Of a stretch of DNA of 64,000 nt, positions 1 to 13,100 are shown piece by piece. Under the pieces are notes generated by a model. The model was not told where the DNA came from and did no database searches. It worked only from the letters and a program-made list of their open reading frames with translations. How positions within the stretch are numbered: the first letter of the stretch is position 1; each line of letters opens with the position of its first letter. A program made the translations under genes and the position numbers. The stretch is from Dysidea avara. Lineage: Eukaryota > Porifera > Demospongiae > Dictyoceratida > Dysideidae. The DNA lies in assembly GCF_963678975.1 (NCBI RefSeq), contig NC_089276.1, positions 20,897,226 to 20,961,225 on the forward strand. The letters are read 5' to 3'.

Positions 1-19
1 TTTATTCATAAAAATCGAT

Positions 20-625
20 TGCGTAATTTTGACACAGGTCGGGTTTTGTGTCATATCTCCATGGTCTTTATCCCGATTCCTTTCAAACCACAAAAAGGCA
101 CTCCTACGATGGTTGCTCCATCTACATATCAATTTTCAACTGATTCCTCAAAGGAGTTTACCCTGTAGGCGTGACAGACCTTCGACCTTATTTTACGCAA
201 ATAATCGGTCATAACTCCGTGAATGTTCATCGGATTCCTACCAAAGTTGGTACACAGATCCGCCTTACTGAGCCCTTTAAGTGTGCCAAATTTCAGCCCG
301 ATCCGAGCACGCATTCGTGTTTTATGGCGGATTTTGCGAATGTGAGAAATGAAGAAGAAGTAGAAGAAGAAGAAGAAAAAAACGAAGAAATTAAAACGAA
401 ATTTTGTTCGCTCGTATCTCGGAAATGGCTGGAGCGATTTTCTTCAAATTTGGTGTGTAGACTCCCCTTACTGGCCGGCACCTCTCTAGCAAATTTGGTT
501 CCAATCGGATAAGGGATCACAGAGCTACATAGGTGTGAAAAATGCGTTTTCTTTCTTCCTGTTAATATACTCACGGGTGGCACGCCGCTTCTTGGGCCGC
601 ACGACACACTACCGTGTGTCTTGAT
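20..625. repeat. Dispersed repeat A, copy 1
   Basis: This stretch is similar, in opposite orientation, to about 29100-29740. Shared landmarks include a GGCACTCCTACGATGGTTG-like block near 100-120 and a TCTTGGGCCGCACGACACAC-like block near 590-612. It lies in intron 3 of sacsin-like gene 1. I see no transposase or RT. It is probably a non-autonomous interspersed repeat; the superfamily is unknown. Confidence 0.6.
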
Positions 626-629
626 ACAC

Positions 630-1060
630 AAATAATTATGTATCTTCTTGACTGTTTTAAACTTTCTGTATCATATGTTTCCTTACATACATAAATTCTT
701 TAGCTGGCACCTGTGGCTACAATTCTGCATGGTTGTTATCATGACAGGTCACACCCACCATTCGCTTCATTCTTCTTATTACCGTGCAAAGCCGATAAAA
801 AGATTTTAAGAGCATTCTACAATACAGCACAAATGTAGGCAAGCTCCTGTTCAGTGTTTTCAGTGGTCCTTTTTAGTATAAACATGGCAAAAACAATTTA
901 TAAGGCAGCTAATTTTGCAGGCATTTAATGCAGGCTGTAAGCAGTTTGCATGTATAGAATGAAGAGATTATTTGCTCGCATGGGTGTATGGATGGACACA
1001 CATGTATACATACACAGGCACATGATTTTCCAATTTCAGGAAATTAGGCACATGCCCACA
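630..1060. repeat. Intron 3 block shared between sacsin-like genes 1 and 2
   Basis: This block aligns by eye with 35050-36010 in the same orientation. Landmarks are the TAGCTGGCACCTGT, TGCATGGTTGTTATCATGACAG and CAAGCCATCCAAT regions. It sits at the equivalent place upstream of the giant exon in each gene. It therefore looks like part of the original tandem duplication rather than an independent insertion. The gene 2 copy carries an extra piece of about 0.6 kb (35217-35851) that is absent here. Confidence 0.6.
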
Positions 1061-1074
1061 CAAGCCATCCAATA

Positions 1075-1250
1075 GCTGAGCTATGAAAAAAAGAGCACAT
1101 CCTTCAAGGTGAAAAGTTATGAAAATCAAGGTGGCGGCCAAGAAATGGCTGCAATGATGTGAATTGACATTATAGCATCTTTGCAGCCATTTCTTGTCTG
1201 CCACTGTTGATTTCACAGATTCTTTCACCCTGGCCTTTGGGGGGAGGGGG
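1075..1250. repeat. Fold-back element family E, copy 1
   Basis: An inverted repeat whose arms contain GGCCAAGAAATGGCTGCAA and its complement around a centre near 1165-1180. The same hairpin core occurs at 31973-32268 and 36080-36262. Small size, terminal inverted arms and no coding capacity suggest a MITE-like element inside intron 3 of gene 1. Confidence 0.6.
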
Positions 1251-1284
1251 GTATAGATATTACCTTATTACTTTATTGTAGGTT

Positions 1285-2365
1285 ACTTGTTGGGTATATA
1301 GAATTCGAGGAAAATAGGAATGGGACAGGAACGGAAAGCGGCAACAGACCCACAGAAAATGCCTGATAAAGGTCATCATGCAATATACAAGTTGGATATA
1401 CGTAGGTTATATTTACAGCACAATAATTATTTCTTTGCAGCGTTGTTTGGATCCTTTCGCAAAACACTCTAATAGAGCAGTCATCTGCATTAAAAAATGC
1501 ATAGTCAAGATTTTTTTGTTAACTATCCCACCACGGACCTATCTGTGAACTGATGGACTATAGCTGTCATAGATTAGGTAAATCATCAATACTGAAAGTT
1601 AGCTACTCCTTTGAAACCATGAGCATTAAAATGTAACTATTAAACATTAAATTAATGAAAACTGAAGTATTCTAGTAACTGACAGTGCCTATTATATGCT
1701 TCAAAAGTTGCACCTACTGCTTCCAGATAAGAAGTCATAATTATGATGGGAGTGTATATGCCCGCAGCACTGGTATGCTTGTCAAGCTGAAGTGGTTCCA
1801 AAAGGAGTCCCCATGACTGGTTATTGTTCACAGGCCTGGTCATAGCTTTTAGTCTCCTCATTGGAGCCATGCACCTACAAATACTGCAGCTACCACATAC
1901 CTATCATGTGAGTTTTCCCTAAGGTTGCAGATATAACTCCCCTCATCTATATGCAGGCGCTGTCAGTTAACTAGAATTCTTTGTACATGCAATAATGGTT
2001 AATTCATGCTTCAAGGAAGTAGTTAACTTTCAATGTTGATGACTTGGCTAGTCTGTATCTATGACAGCTGGTCCATCAATTACCTGGCTTTTATTTAATG
2101 CAGATCCCTATGAGATCTATATAGTTAGTGAAACATTGTTGACTGCTCTATTAGAGTATTTTATTGTAGGCCAATTGCTCTATTAGAGTGTTTCAGTCAT
2201 TTAAGCGAAAGAATCTGAACAATGCCGCAAAGAAACTTTGTGCTGTAAATATAAAACATGTCCAACTTGCATATTGCATGATGACTTTATCAGGCATTTT
2301 CCATGGATTGTTCCCGTTCCCGCTTTCTGTTCCTGTCTTCCTCGAATTCTACTTACCCAGACTTG
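1285..2365. repeat. Fold-back repeat of about 1.1 kb
   Basis: The left part (1285-1600) and right part (about 2010-2365) are inverted copies. Matching landmarks are ACACTCTAATAGAGCAGTC on the left against CTCTATTAGAGTGTTT on the right, and the GGAACGGAAAGCGG / CCCGCTTTCTGTTCC blocks. The central 400 bp is unique. No reading frame of note is present. It lies in intron 3 of gene 1; gene 2 carries different hairpins in the equivalent interval. Confidence 0.55.
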
Positions 2366-2379
2366 TTACACAGCTGAAC

Positions 2380-2485
2380 TCACTTTTGTAACATAGCTGA
2401 ACTCTCTACTGGGTGACTTGATGTAGCTGAACTCTCTACTGGGTGACTTGATGTAGCTGAACTCTCTACTGGGTGGCTTTTAATG
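2380..2485. repeat. Short minisatellite (three units)
   Basis: Three near-identical copies of a unit of about 30 bp containing GTAGCTGAACTCTCTACTGG. The reverse complement of this unit is the unit of the large minisatellite at 29925-31765, and one or two units recur at 37840-37900. The copies at 2380 and 37840 both lie about 0.3-0.4 kb upstream of a giant sacsin exon, so they belong to the duplicated block. Confidence 0.75.
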
Positions 2486-2831
2486 TAACTGAAAGGGTGG
2501 ATCCAGTTCATAATTTGGAATAGAAGGTGCCCCACCCTGAGTGAGTTTCCCCAACAAAGTTGGATATTAATTTCTATTATGAACTATAGAGCTACGGATG
2601 TGATTATTTCCTATAAAATATACACTTGCCTGTTGCATACTCTTACTGGCTGTACTTAGCCAAATAGTGTGTCTTGAATATGATGTTAAGACTCTTCCAT
2701 GAAATACAATTTTATTGGCTGGGCATTTGGGACACTTTGTTGTAGGGGGTGGGGTTCCTGCTATATAGTATACTACTGAGCTGTATAATTATGAATGCTA
2801 TATGTTATATGTGTTATATGTTATGTTTTAG

Positions 2832-5800
2832 ATCTTCCAGCCATTATTAGTGGAGAATGGCTTTGTTTTATGGATCCACAAATGAAAATTTGGAAACCTG
2901 CTCCTGGTCAGAAATACAAGCTCACTGCGAACAAGCCACGATGCCGGGATTCATTTGCACCATTTCAGTTTTCCCATCACTGTAGTCTGAAACCATGCCA
3001 AGACTATGATGGGACTATCATTAGGTTTCCACTTAGAAAAGAGAGTTCTGAACTTTCAGATAAGCTGTATAGTGTAGCAAACCTTAACACTCTTTTGCTT
3101 GCTCTTAAAGATGATGCTGCAATTTTATTGTTGTTTTTAAGGCATGTGGAAAAAATTGAGGTATTTACAATAAACACCAGCAACACAGTGAGTAAAATTT
3201 TCAGTGTTGAAATGGATGAATCTACTGAATATAACAGAAGAAAACTGAAGACCAAATTTTTAAAAGATGTGACAGCGTACCACTCTAACCCCAGATCAAA
3301 ACTGCCTCATCTGCAGTATGAAACAACAGTGACTGTGCATGATTTTCAAACACGCAAACAGTTAGACTATCAGTGGTTAGTTATACACTGGGTAGGCTCT
3401 AGAGATAAGGATGTTATGGAAGCCTCAAGTAAGGTGTGTAGTCTTCCTTGGATTGGTTTTGCTGTACCTCTCACATTGCAGTGTCCCAGCAGATTGTTTT
3501 GTTTTCTGCCTCTTCCAGACAGTAAAGAGGTTAATCCACCATTACCAGTTTGTGTTCATGGTACCTTTGGGTTGAATAAGGATCGTCGTCATTTGAAATG
3601 GATAACCTCTGATATGAAGAATGATGCTGGAGCATTGTGGAATAACTTATTGCTATTAAAAATGCTTCCATCTTGTTATGTAGATTGTCTTAATGTTTTA
3701 AAAGAGAAATGCAATTCAGAGGCATTTTATTTTTTTTGGCCAAATACATCTACTATCAGAAAAACCAACTGGAAAATTGGTTTAAATGCATTGTTATCTC
3801 TATTGCTACAAGGTCAATATTTTTGGTCAGAGAATGGTAGGTGGGTAGGGCTAGACTCATCAGTGTGTGTAGTACCACAGGTGAACAGTAGCCGGTTTCC
3901 TAAAGTTGTTATTGATGTACTCATCAGGTGTGGTAAAACGGTAGTGGTGCTGCCTGATGATGTTTGGGATGCTGTGAAGTTTATTCATGGAAGTTTTTAT
4001 CCATTTACTACAATTACATCACCCGTTGTGCGAAAAGCACTTAAAAGTAATCCCCGAAGTTATGTCAATCTGAGCAGAGTGGAAAAGTTTCAATTGTTAC
4101 ATTTTTGTCTTGAAGATGGGAAATATTCTAATGCTATTGGTTTAAGGCTTCTACCAACACTAAATGATACATTTGTGACATTTGAAGCTAATAACTCTTG
4201 GGAGAAAATGTATCTGTGCAAGCAAAAGTTTGCTGAAACAAAATTGTTATCTAACTATAATTCAGTAATAGTTAGTTTGGAAGCTGAAGATGAAGGATTG
4301 CACACAAAGTTAAATCAATTAGCTGAGAATGGGTGTACACAGCTGCAGGTGATGAATCTTAACACTGTTGCAACACTGCTGAAGCAAACCCCACCATTTA
4401 AAAATGGTTGGTGTTTACATGGTTCTGCTGGTGGTTTTTACAATGATAGTTGGTTAAGAAGATTTTGGAGGTGGGTGAGCAAATATGATTTGTCACATTT
4501 TGAGGGCATTTCACTTATTCCCATTTGCAATGAGAAAACTGTTAATGCTTTCCGGGTTATGCCACTACTAAAGAAAAGTAATTCCAATGTATTAAAATTT
4601 AGTAGCAATATTAGTAGCATAAGGTTTGGTCATACCAGTTTGGTGTCTGCTGCTGGTAAACTAGATTGCTATTTAACATCAGCTAATGATTTTGAGTTCT
4701 TATATCACGCTGAGCTCAATAACTATATCTGTGAATTGTCATCATCATGTTTACTGACCATTTCATCTCAGTCAAATTACCAGTCTGTGGTATTTACTCA
4801 AGAAGAAGCAGTGGCTTTAAGAGAGTTCTTATTTCAGTATTATATTGATTTAAATATAGCACAAAAATCTGTTCTACTTTATTTACAGATCTTTTCCACA
4901 ATTCAAAAAGGCACTTTGTATTCTGTACAGCAAGCAAAAAGTAGAGTTGCAGGAAAATCTACCACTTTACTTATAGCAGAACCAGAGTATCTTGATAAAT
5001 ACCTTTCTTTTATTCCACCAAGTCCAGTGATACTAACGTGTGTGACGTCAATAGTTGATAATGTACAGTATATGCTACAGGGTGCTTGTTGGGTCCCTAC
5101 TAAACTGCAGCTAATTACTCATGTGATTCTGACTGCAATAGAAAGTAAGCAGTTCACGAGAAATCGTATTTTAAAAGTTACATCAATATTATCAGAACCT
5201 GGTGAATTTTATAGCTTAGCCGGTGGACAGGGTGGTAGCCTGTTTATCAGTAAGCTAAAGTCAATGAAGTTTGTACCAGTTGGTCAAAGGAATGATTTAG
5301 TTCTGCCATGCGAAGTTTATAATCCGGCAGATCGTATGGTAAAAGATTTGTTTGATGGACAAAGTGTATTTCCCATTTCTCCATTTTCAAGGAATCACTA
5401 TTCAATATTACAGCAGCTAGGTATGAAAGATTGTACTTCTTTATGTGCATCTGACATAATTAGAGTCGCTAATCTTGTTATAAACAATGATGGTGGAGTT
5501 CAAGCTGAAGTGAAAAGAGCATGTAAACTATTAGAATTTCTTGCTTCTTCCACTGGTAATAAGTTGTTAAATGAGTACTATAACTATTGTCCACTAGATG
5601 AAACCCTTTGTTCTCTACAATGGTTACCTGTTATTACAACACCACCTAAAGGTTATCCTAAATGTCTTGGTTGGAAAGGATCTAGTGGTAGTCAGTTTGT
5701 GTCTGCTCAAAGTTTACATACCAGTAGTTCACCAGAAGAACAAACGAAACTTCCAAACTTAATAGGTTCACAGATGAAGATTCTTCAATATGATGATCCA

Positions 5801-8800
5801 TTACCAGTAAAGTTGATAGCATCACTAAATATTCCACAAAGTGTACCAGTAGATGCAATGATTTTGCAATTCTTGAAGCTGATCAAGCATAAAACAGAAA
5901 TTGAAAGACAGAAAATGAATGAAACTGTTAAATTATTATACTCCTACCTACAACAAGCAGCAGATAATAACCGCACCAGTCAATACTGGCGACAACTAAG
6001 GCAGTCAGAAGTAGTACAAGTCAGTGATAACAAGTTTGTACTACCTAGTGTAGTGGCTTGTTCTTTTGATGAGAAGTGCATGACTGTAGGTAAACTAGAG
6101 CCTTACTGGTATATCTTACCTAGTGATCTTCAGCAGTATAGGTCATTATTTTGTTTTATCGGTGCTACAGACACCATCACTGTTTCTGATATTTTGTATA
6201 TATTTGAAAGAATAACATCTACAGGTAATGCGAAAACCAGAGATTTGCCTTTGGTCAAGAAAATTTTACAATGGTTGTGCAATAAGTTCACCAGTGATGA
6301 ATTAATGAAAATGCTTGAGCGTATTTTTGTGCCAGTCAACAATGATGATGAAAACAAACTAGTCCTCAAGCCTGCTGATAAAGTTGCCTTCTTAAATGAA
6401 GATTTGCAATGGCTAAAAGATGTTAAAGAGGCATTAGGTAGTATTGCACAAGGTTATTTCTTGGTTCATCCGTTTATCAACTACAACATGTGCTGTGCAC
6501 TGCAACTAAAGCCACTCAACACAATGATTGCTAATACTGAAGAGTTTTGTTTTAAACAAGCTGGTCAGTCTGAACCACTTACTACTCGTCTTAACAGAAT
6601 ACTGAGGGAGTATAGAGACACTAGTGTGATTCAAGAGTTGTTACAAAATGCTGATGATGCAGGAGCTACAGAAGTAGCCATATATTATGACACGAGGGAA
6701 CATGATAGTAGCCATCTCTTCTTTCCTGGAATGGCTAATAGCTATGGTCCTGCACTGTTGTTCTACAACAATGCTGAATTTAGTGAAGAAGATTTTGAGA
6801 ACATAAGGAAGATAGCTGGGGAGACCAAGATAAACAAACCACTGAAGATTGGAAAATTTGGAATTGGGTTTTGCTCTGTTTATCACTTTACAGATGTTCC
6901 TTCATTTGTAAGTGGAGACAGCCTAGTTATATTTGATCCTACACTGCACTGCCTGCGCAAAGAGATTAAAAGTGAATTTAATCCTGGAATTAAAATTAAT
7001 TTTAACCAGCATTTTTTATTGAAAAAATCTAACCAACTAAATCCATATATGGGAATTGGTGGATTTAATCCTAAGAAACCATTTCATGGAACTTTGTTTC
7101 GGTTTCCATTGCGTTTAAGTAGCAGCGATATTAGTAAAAGTGTTTACACAAAGGCTAAGGTCCAGTCTATGGTGAATAGAGTAAAGGAAAACAGTTCTAA
7201 GTTGCTCATGTTCTTAAACAGTGTGAAGAAAGTTTCATTCTATCAGTCACATGGTGATGGCTTTAATAAACATTTTGAAATAACTGTTGCCAAAAAAAGT
7301 ATTTACAATTCTATATCATGCCAAGTGTCAGTTACTACCATATTGCCATCCAGTAAACATAAAGAAGAGAAATGGTTGATTGCGTCTGATGCTCAGCAGT
7401 TAGTAATTGGGCCAAAAGAACAAAACCATGGCACTGCATCAGTGTCTGTCAAGTTAACTACTGATAGTACTTCCAATAAGATTCGTGTAGGCACTATCAA
7501 AGGAGAGTGTTTCTGTTTTCTACCACTTAACATTGAGACTGGATTACCGGTTCATGTTAGTAGTAATTTTGCAGTCACAACCAATCGTCGTGGAATATGG
7601 AAAGCTGATGACGTGGGAACTGCCACAAAGGAAACGAATTGGAATAAACTTCTAATGGAATCTGTTGTAGCTCAAGCCTATATTAAACTTCTTTTGTCCT
7701 TGCAACAAATGCAACAAGATGGGTCTCTTGTTGATTACACATTTCATAGTCTTTGGCCTATTAGTTTGAATGAAATTAATCCATGGGATTTCCTGGTAAA
7801 CAAGGTGTATATGATTACATTTTCAAGCCAGCACTCTTTGTTTTATTCTGAAGTCATGAGTTGTTGGAAAAAACTCAATGAATGTAACTTTCTGTCCAAA
7901 TCTATTTTGCAGATTGGCTTTAGTAATGATTTATATGAGTCGATATATCATGTAGCTGCCACTTTGAAACTTCCAGTAGTTCATCTCCCTGACAAACTCT
8001 TGGATAAGCACAAGGATAACTTAATGTTTAACTCTAGAATTATTGGTGAAGGGGAATTTATTAGGAATTTCTACCAAGATAAGACATTGTCAATGGTCTC
8101 AGTGCAAGACAAAACAGAAATAGTAGCAGCATCTCTTATAGTTTTTGCTAATAATAGACACACTAAAGCTATGCCAGCATTGATGAAAAATACAAACTGC
8201 ATACCATGCAGTCCTGATGGAAAAATATTCAAGAAACCACAAGAACTTTTAGATCCTAATTCAAAAATAGCACAACTGTTTTCACTTGACAATGGTGTAT
8301 TTCCAGATCAGAATTTTCTTTCTAGGCATTACCTACTTACTATATCTTTGAATAGTCTTGGTTTGATGGCATCTCTGTCTTGGGAACTGGTAATTGACAG
8401 GGCATGGTGTGTGGAGGAGTGGTACAATGAAAATACCAAAGAAGCTCTAAAGCGGCTTGTTATATTGGTTGAATGCATTAAAGATAATTCCTCTGAGTAT
8501 TTGCCTCAGAAAAGTGTCACACATGAGCTACAACAAATACCCTTCCTACCAACTATGAAAAAACCAGAAATATACCCAATCAAATGGAAGGCTGATACAA
8601 TGTCCCAACTATTGTCTGGACCTGAATTGTTGAAAACGTCATATAATGAGAACAGCATTAATGCAGTGTACGCATGTGGGTCACAGGTAGCCATTCTTGA
8701 TACCCACTACCTATCACCTCATTTCACATCTAATGTACAAAAGATATTGGGAATCACCCAAGAAATTGATGTCATTCATGTAGTTGGGCAATTTAATGAA

Positions 8801-10174
8801 TTGCTGCAATGGTTTCAGGGCATTTCCAGTGATTTGCTAAGTAAAGAACTTCTTGAATGCACCAATATTATCACTCTTACTGTTTACGATTTCCTGAGTA
8901 CAAAGTTAAAATCTATGAAAGATAATGATCTTTTGCAGAAACATTTGTTGCCATTAAAAGATCAACCATGTATATGGAATGGAAAACGGTTTTTAACACC
9001 TGCATGTGTTTGTTTTAACTGGGAAATGTCTGGTCCATATCTGTACAAGTTTCCAGAACTACTAGAACCATTTGTGGATCTCATGGAGTATTTTGGCATT
9101 GAAAATGATTTTTCTGCTATAGTAATGCTCAATGCTTTGCATGAAATGAAAAGTAAGTATGGAAATAATAAACTTCCAAAAAATCTTCGGGCTGTTGTCA
9201 GACACATTTTACCAAAGCTGTCTGATCACGAAATACAATCTGACACAGAAATCTTCCTGCCCGACAATGAGTTTGTGCTTAGAAGTATTAAAGAGTTAAA
9301 ATACAATGATGCACCATGGTGTGATCCTAGTGAAGAATATGTGTACTGCCATGAGTGTGTGGAAAGAACTGTAGCTATACATCTTGATGTAGAGCTAGTA
9401 AAAAACATCTTGCTTGAAGACCTTGACGTCACAAGTAATGACTTGCTGTTGTTGGGTAAAGAATTTGGACAGCAAGAAAAGTTGACACAGAGACTAAATA
9501 ATATTCTAAGAGATTATCCCAGTGACATAACTTTTTTGAAAGAGCTCCTCCAAAATGCCGATGATGCTGGTGCTACACAGCTGTTTATCATTTTAGACAA
9601 ACGCTTTCATGATAATGAAAAAGTCATATCTGATGAATGGAAACCCCTGCAAGGACCTGCCTTGTTGTTTTGGAACAACTCGTCATTCAGTGACGAAGAT
9701 TTGTTAGGCATTCAAAAAATTGGTCTTGGCAGTAAAAGAGATGATGCTGACAAGATTGGTCAATATGGTATTGGATTTAATGTGGTGTACCATTTTACAG
9801 ATTGCCCCTCATTTGTCACTAATGACCGACTTTGCATAATGGACCCACATTATCGTTACATTGCTCCTAAAAGAATGAAACCAGGTTGGATGTTTCAAGA
9901 TTTGGAGACATTGTGGAACAGATTTCCAGACATGAAGTCACCATATCTTTTAAATGAACTTGATGATCTTCCAGCTGAAATGAAAGAAGGTTCACTTTTC
10001 CGTTTGCCACTAAGATTAACTGTGGAAGAAGCTGAACAATCTGAAATTGTTGAAAACAGTGGCTTTTTTGAATTGGATAAGCTTGAAAGTGACTTAAAAA
10101 GTTGGGTACCAGAGATGAGAGAAGCATTGCTTTTTGTCCACCATGTATGTGATATAAGGCTGTATGTGATATAA
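2832..10174 (+). CDS. Sacsin-like gene 1, N-terminal reading frame (rest of ATPase region 1, all of region 2, start of region 3)
   Basis: Sacsin is a very large co-chaperone built from repeated HSP90-like ATPase regions; in vertebrates it acts on intermediate filaments and mitochondrial dynamics. This part starts inside the first GHKL domain at the motif LPAIISGEWLCFMDP. The nucleotide-binding half of that domain would be in exon 3, outside the window. A complete second ATPase follows: LLQNADDAGATEV with its Asn codon at 6647, then GKFGIGFCSVYHFTD. The third begins with LLQNADDAGATQ, Asn codon at 9554, and IGQYGIGFNVVYHFTD. The ATG at 2795 lies in intron sequence and is not the real start. 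The frame ends early at TAA 10172-10174 because of the 17-bp duplication, so the protein would lose the C-terminal 40%, including the J and HEPN domains. Confidence 0.85.
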
Positions 10175-10179
10175 GGCTG
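10146..10179. repeat. 17-bp tandem microduplication causing a frameshift
   Basis: The unit TATGTGATATAAGGCTG is present twice in tandem (10146-10162 and 10163-10179). Gene 2 has it once at the equivalent place (45484-45500). The extra 17 bp shifts the frame and makes the stop at 10172-10174. Perfect identity of the two units points to a replication-slippage event that is very young, or to an assembly artefact. Confidence 0.9.
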
Positions 10180-10182
10180 TAT

Positions 10183-13100
10183 GTGATAGAACCAAGTGAT
10201 GCAGGCTCAGTTGGAGTTATATCATGGGATGATCCTCAGCCGATTGTTCTTTGCAGCCATGTTGAAAGTGCTAAAAGTAAAAAGAACATAATCCTGGATT
10301 CTGGTAATTGCAAGCTAACTACATATAACATGAGGCTTGCTGACAAGCAAACTAATAAAGAAGTTAAATGGGTGGTTCAGCTGGGAGAAGGAAATCCATT
10401 GGATAACAAATTTGAATGGAAAGAAGTCAAACCGCCTGATATTGAACTTCGTCCAAGACATGGTATTGCTGCTCCACTTTTTGAGAAACACAGACATTTT
10501 TTTGGCAAATCATTTTGCTTTTTGCCATTGCTTGATTATACACATCTTCCTGTACATATTCACGGCCAGTTTGTACTTCATTCTGATCGTCGAGGTCTTT
10601 GGGCAAGCAGTGATTATGGTGGCCATGGTAAGCACAAAATAACTGATCCCAAAAAGATATGGAATGATTTATTAATTGAAGCAATTGGTGCTTCTTACGC
10701 TCATTTTTTGACACACTGCATTGCACAGGGTGGATCTGTTTGTGATGAAGAAAAAGCAAAGAAATCTTTAGAAAATTATTACAAATTGTTTCCAGTTCTT
10801 AAAGAAGCTTCACATGAACCATGGAACACATTGGCTAAAGAACTGTACAAGGCACTTGATATAATGAATCCTCCCATTCTAGCTACAGTTGTAGAACAAA
10901 TTGAAGAAGGCCAAGATTGTCTGTATTCTATTAACTGGTGTCAGCTACATTTACCTGGTGCATCTGATGAAGGTTATTTTTATAAATTTATTGCCTATCA
11001 ACAGCAAAAGCATAAAACATTCAATGTCATAGGAATGAATTTAATAAGTACTCCTTTATCCATCTATGAACAGTTCGAAGAAGTTGAAATAAGTCTGCCA
11101 TTTATATCACAACAGTCAGTACTAAAATACTATGCTAAATTCCATGATGAAATATTTATGCATCAAAGTTTGCCATGTCATATATCCACCACAAAATTTA
11201 GTGATGTTGAATGTTTCATAACATTCGTGAAATACTTGTCTGTACACAAAAGCACAGAGCAAGCTGGTGAAGTTGCTGATAAAAGCCCTCCGAATGAAGA
11301 TACTGATACGGCTACAACTGAAGAAACTGCGGATGCAAATTCATATCAGACTTTGCAAAGTTTGGGGTTTTTGCTGACTGCAAATGAAAATGTGCATTGT
11401 TTGTCTGATGGCTTAAACACCATAAGTTCGAGTAACTGGGAATTGTTTCCAAAAAGTCAGGATAATTTCTTACACAAAGATTTGATGGCAGAGTTCAAAA
11501 GCAGTAATATCATCTTTCAACCAAGTGATGATGGTGGGTTTGATTTGATTCATTTGGTTTTTGCTGCTAATTTGCCTTCTGCGTGGTGTGGAGCAGCTCA
11601 AGCTTCTATGGAAGATGTTGAAGTTTCATTGGTATACAAATTTTTAAAATGCATTACTGAGGATCCTGTGTTCAAAGTTTATTGCCAGCAGCTATTAAGT
11701 CATTTCACCCTTATTCCTGCTGATAATGACATGGTGTACTCTATTATTTCAGAGCTACTGCCTATGACTACAGAATTTGATATTGATGAAGAAGTAGAAG
11801 AGCTTTTAAGAAAGCTACAAATGCCTGTTGTAAATGACTTGGTACAGTTTACCTTAATTGGGAGTGGTATCACTTTACCAAGTATGTCTAAACACACTGA
11901 TGTGTTGAAAAATGTCTATTTAATAAATAAAAAATTCCCAGATAAGCTTGCAAACTTAAATGAAAAAGATATGGTAATATTGTTTGCGGTATTCAAACAA
12001 ATTTCTTATTCATCCAGTAAATATGAAGAAAATCCATCTGTGAAACACATCAAAAGTCTACCAATTTTCAAGACAATCACTGGTGATTTGATTCAGCTTT
12101 CATCAGCTTCTACAATATGGATTTGGAATGATCAGGTGTGTGAAGATGGTCTTGCTGAGTGGATGAACCAAATTGATGAATCAGAGGTGTTTCTAGATCC
12201 AACAGCTCCATGGAAAGTGCTACGCAGTCACACAGAATACTTGGATGTTAAAGAGATTTCTTTGTATGAGCTCTATTGCAATTACATCTTCCCTAATTTT
12301 TATACAATGAATTTTGAAGTGAGAGTCAAACACATCAAATTTATCTCAAAGCGAATTTTTGAAAATTGCGTGCTCCATTCACAGAATGAATATTTAGGAT
12401 ACCAGTTGCAAGCAAACAATTTTATTGAAAAACTTAAATCCTTACAGTGCATCGGCACAGATAATTCTAACTTGTGTACTATTGATTCATTTTATGATCA
12501 CTCCCAAGCGATGTTTACCACATTCTGTGATGCTGAATGCTTCCTACCTGAAGTATTACATGATGAAGATATTCAAAAATGTTTACACTATTTTGGATTG
12601 AAAACGGTACCATCCACTGCAGATTTTATACAGTTCTGTTGTCAACTGAAAGAATTTCAAGATGTTGCAACTGTCCACAAAGCATCACATATTTTATTAG
12701 GGCTTCTTTTAGATGCTAGAGAGAAGTACGGACACCTTCACACTGAGCCATTTTTACAGCAAATATCAAATATACCTATTGCTGTTGTAAAAGCTGCTCC
12801 AATGTTAAATGCAATAAAAGCACAGCAACTTGGTGAATGGCCTATTGTAGGCAAAGAGGAAACAATCACTCTTTCTAAGCTATCAGGATCATCTCTTGAG
12901 AAAAACAAATATTCTGTATGGACATGCAAACCTCTGGTAAAATTACCTGTTCTATTCTACAGCTCTACAGACAAGAAAAGAATGCAGATTTTGGGTGTTT
13001 CCATTGATCCAAGAACTGGTGATATAGTTCAAAATTTGAAAAATCTTTCTACAACTGAATTTTCAGATTTTTCTAAGTTTCATAAGCTCATGTCTCCCAA

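Noticed and set aside
2795..2831. ATG at 2795 as the start of gene 1
   Set aside because: Same reasoning: it lies before the acceptor at 2831/2832, within intron sequence homologous to that of gene 2.
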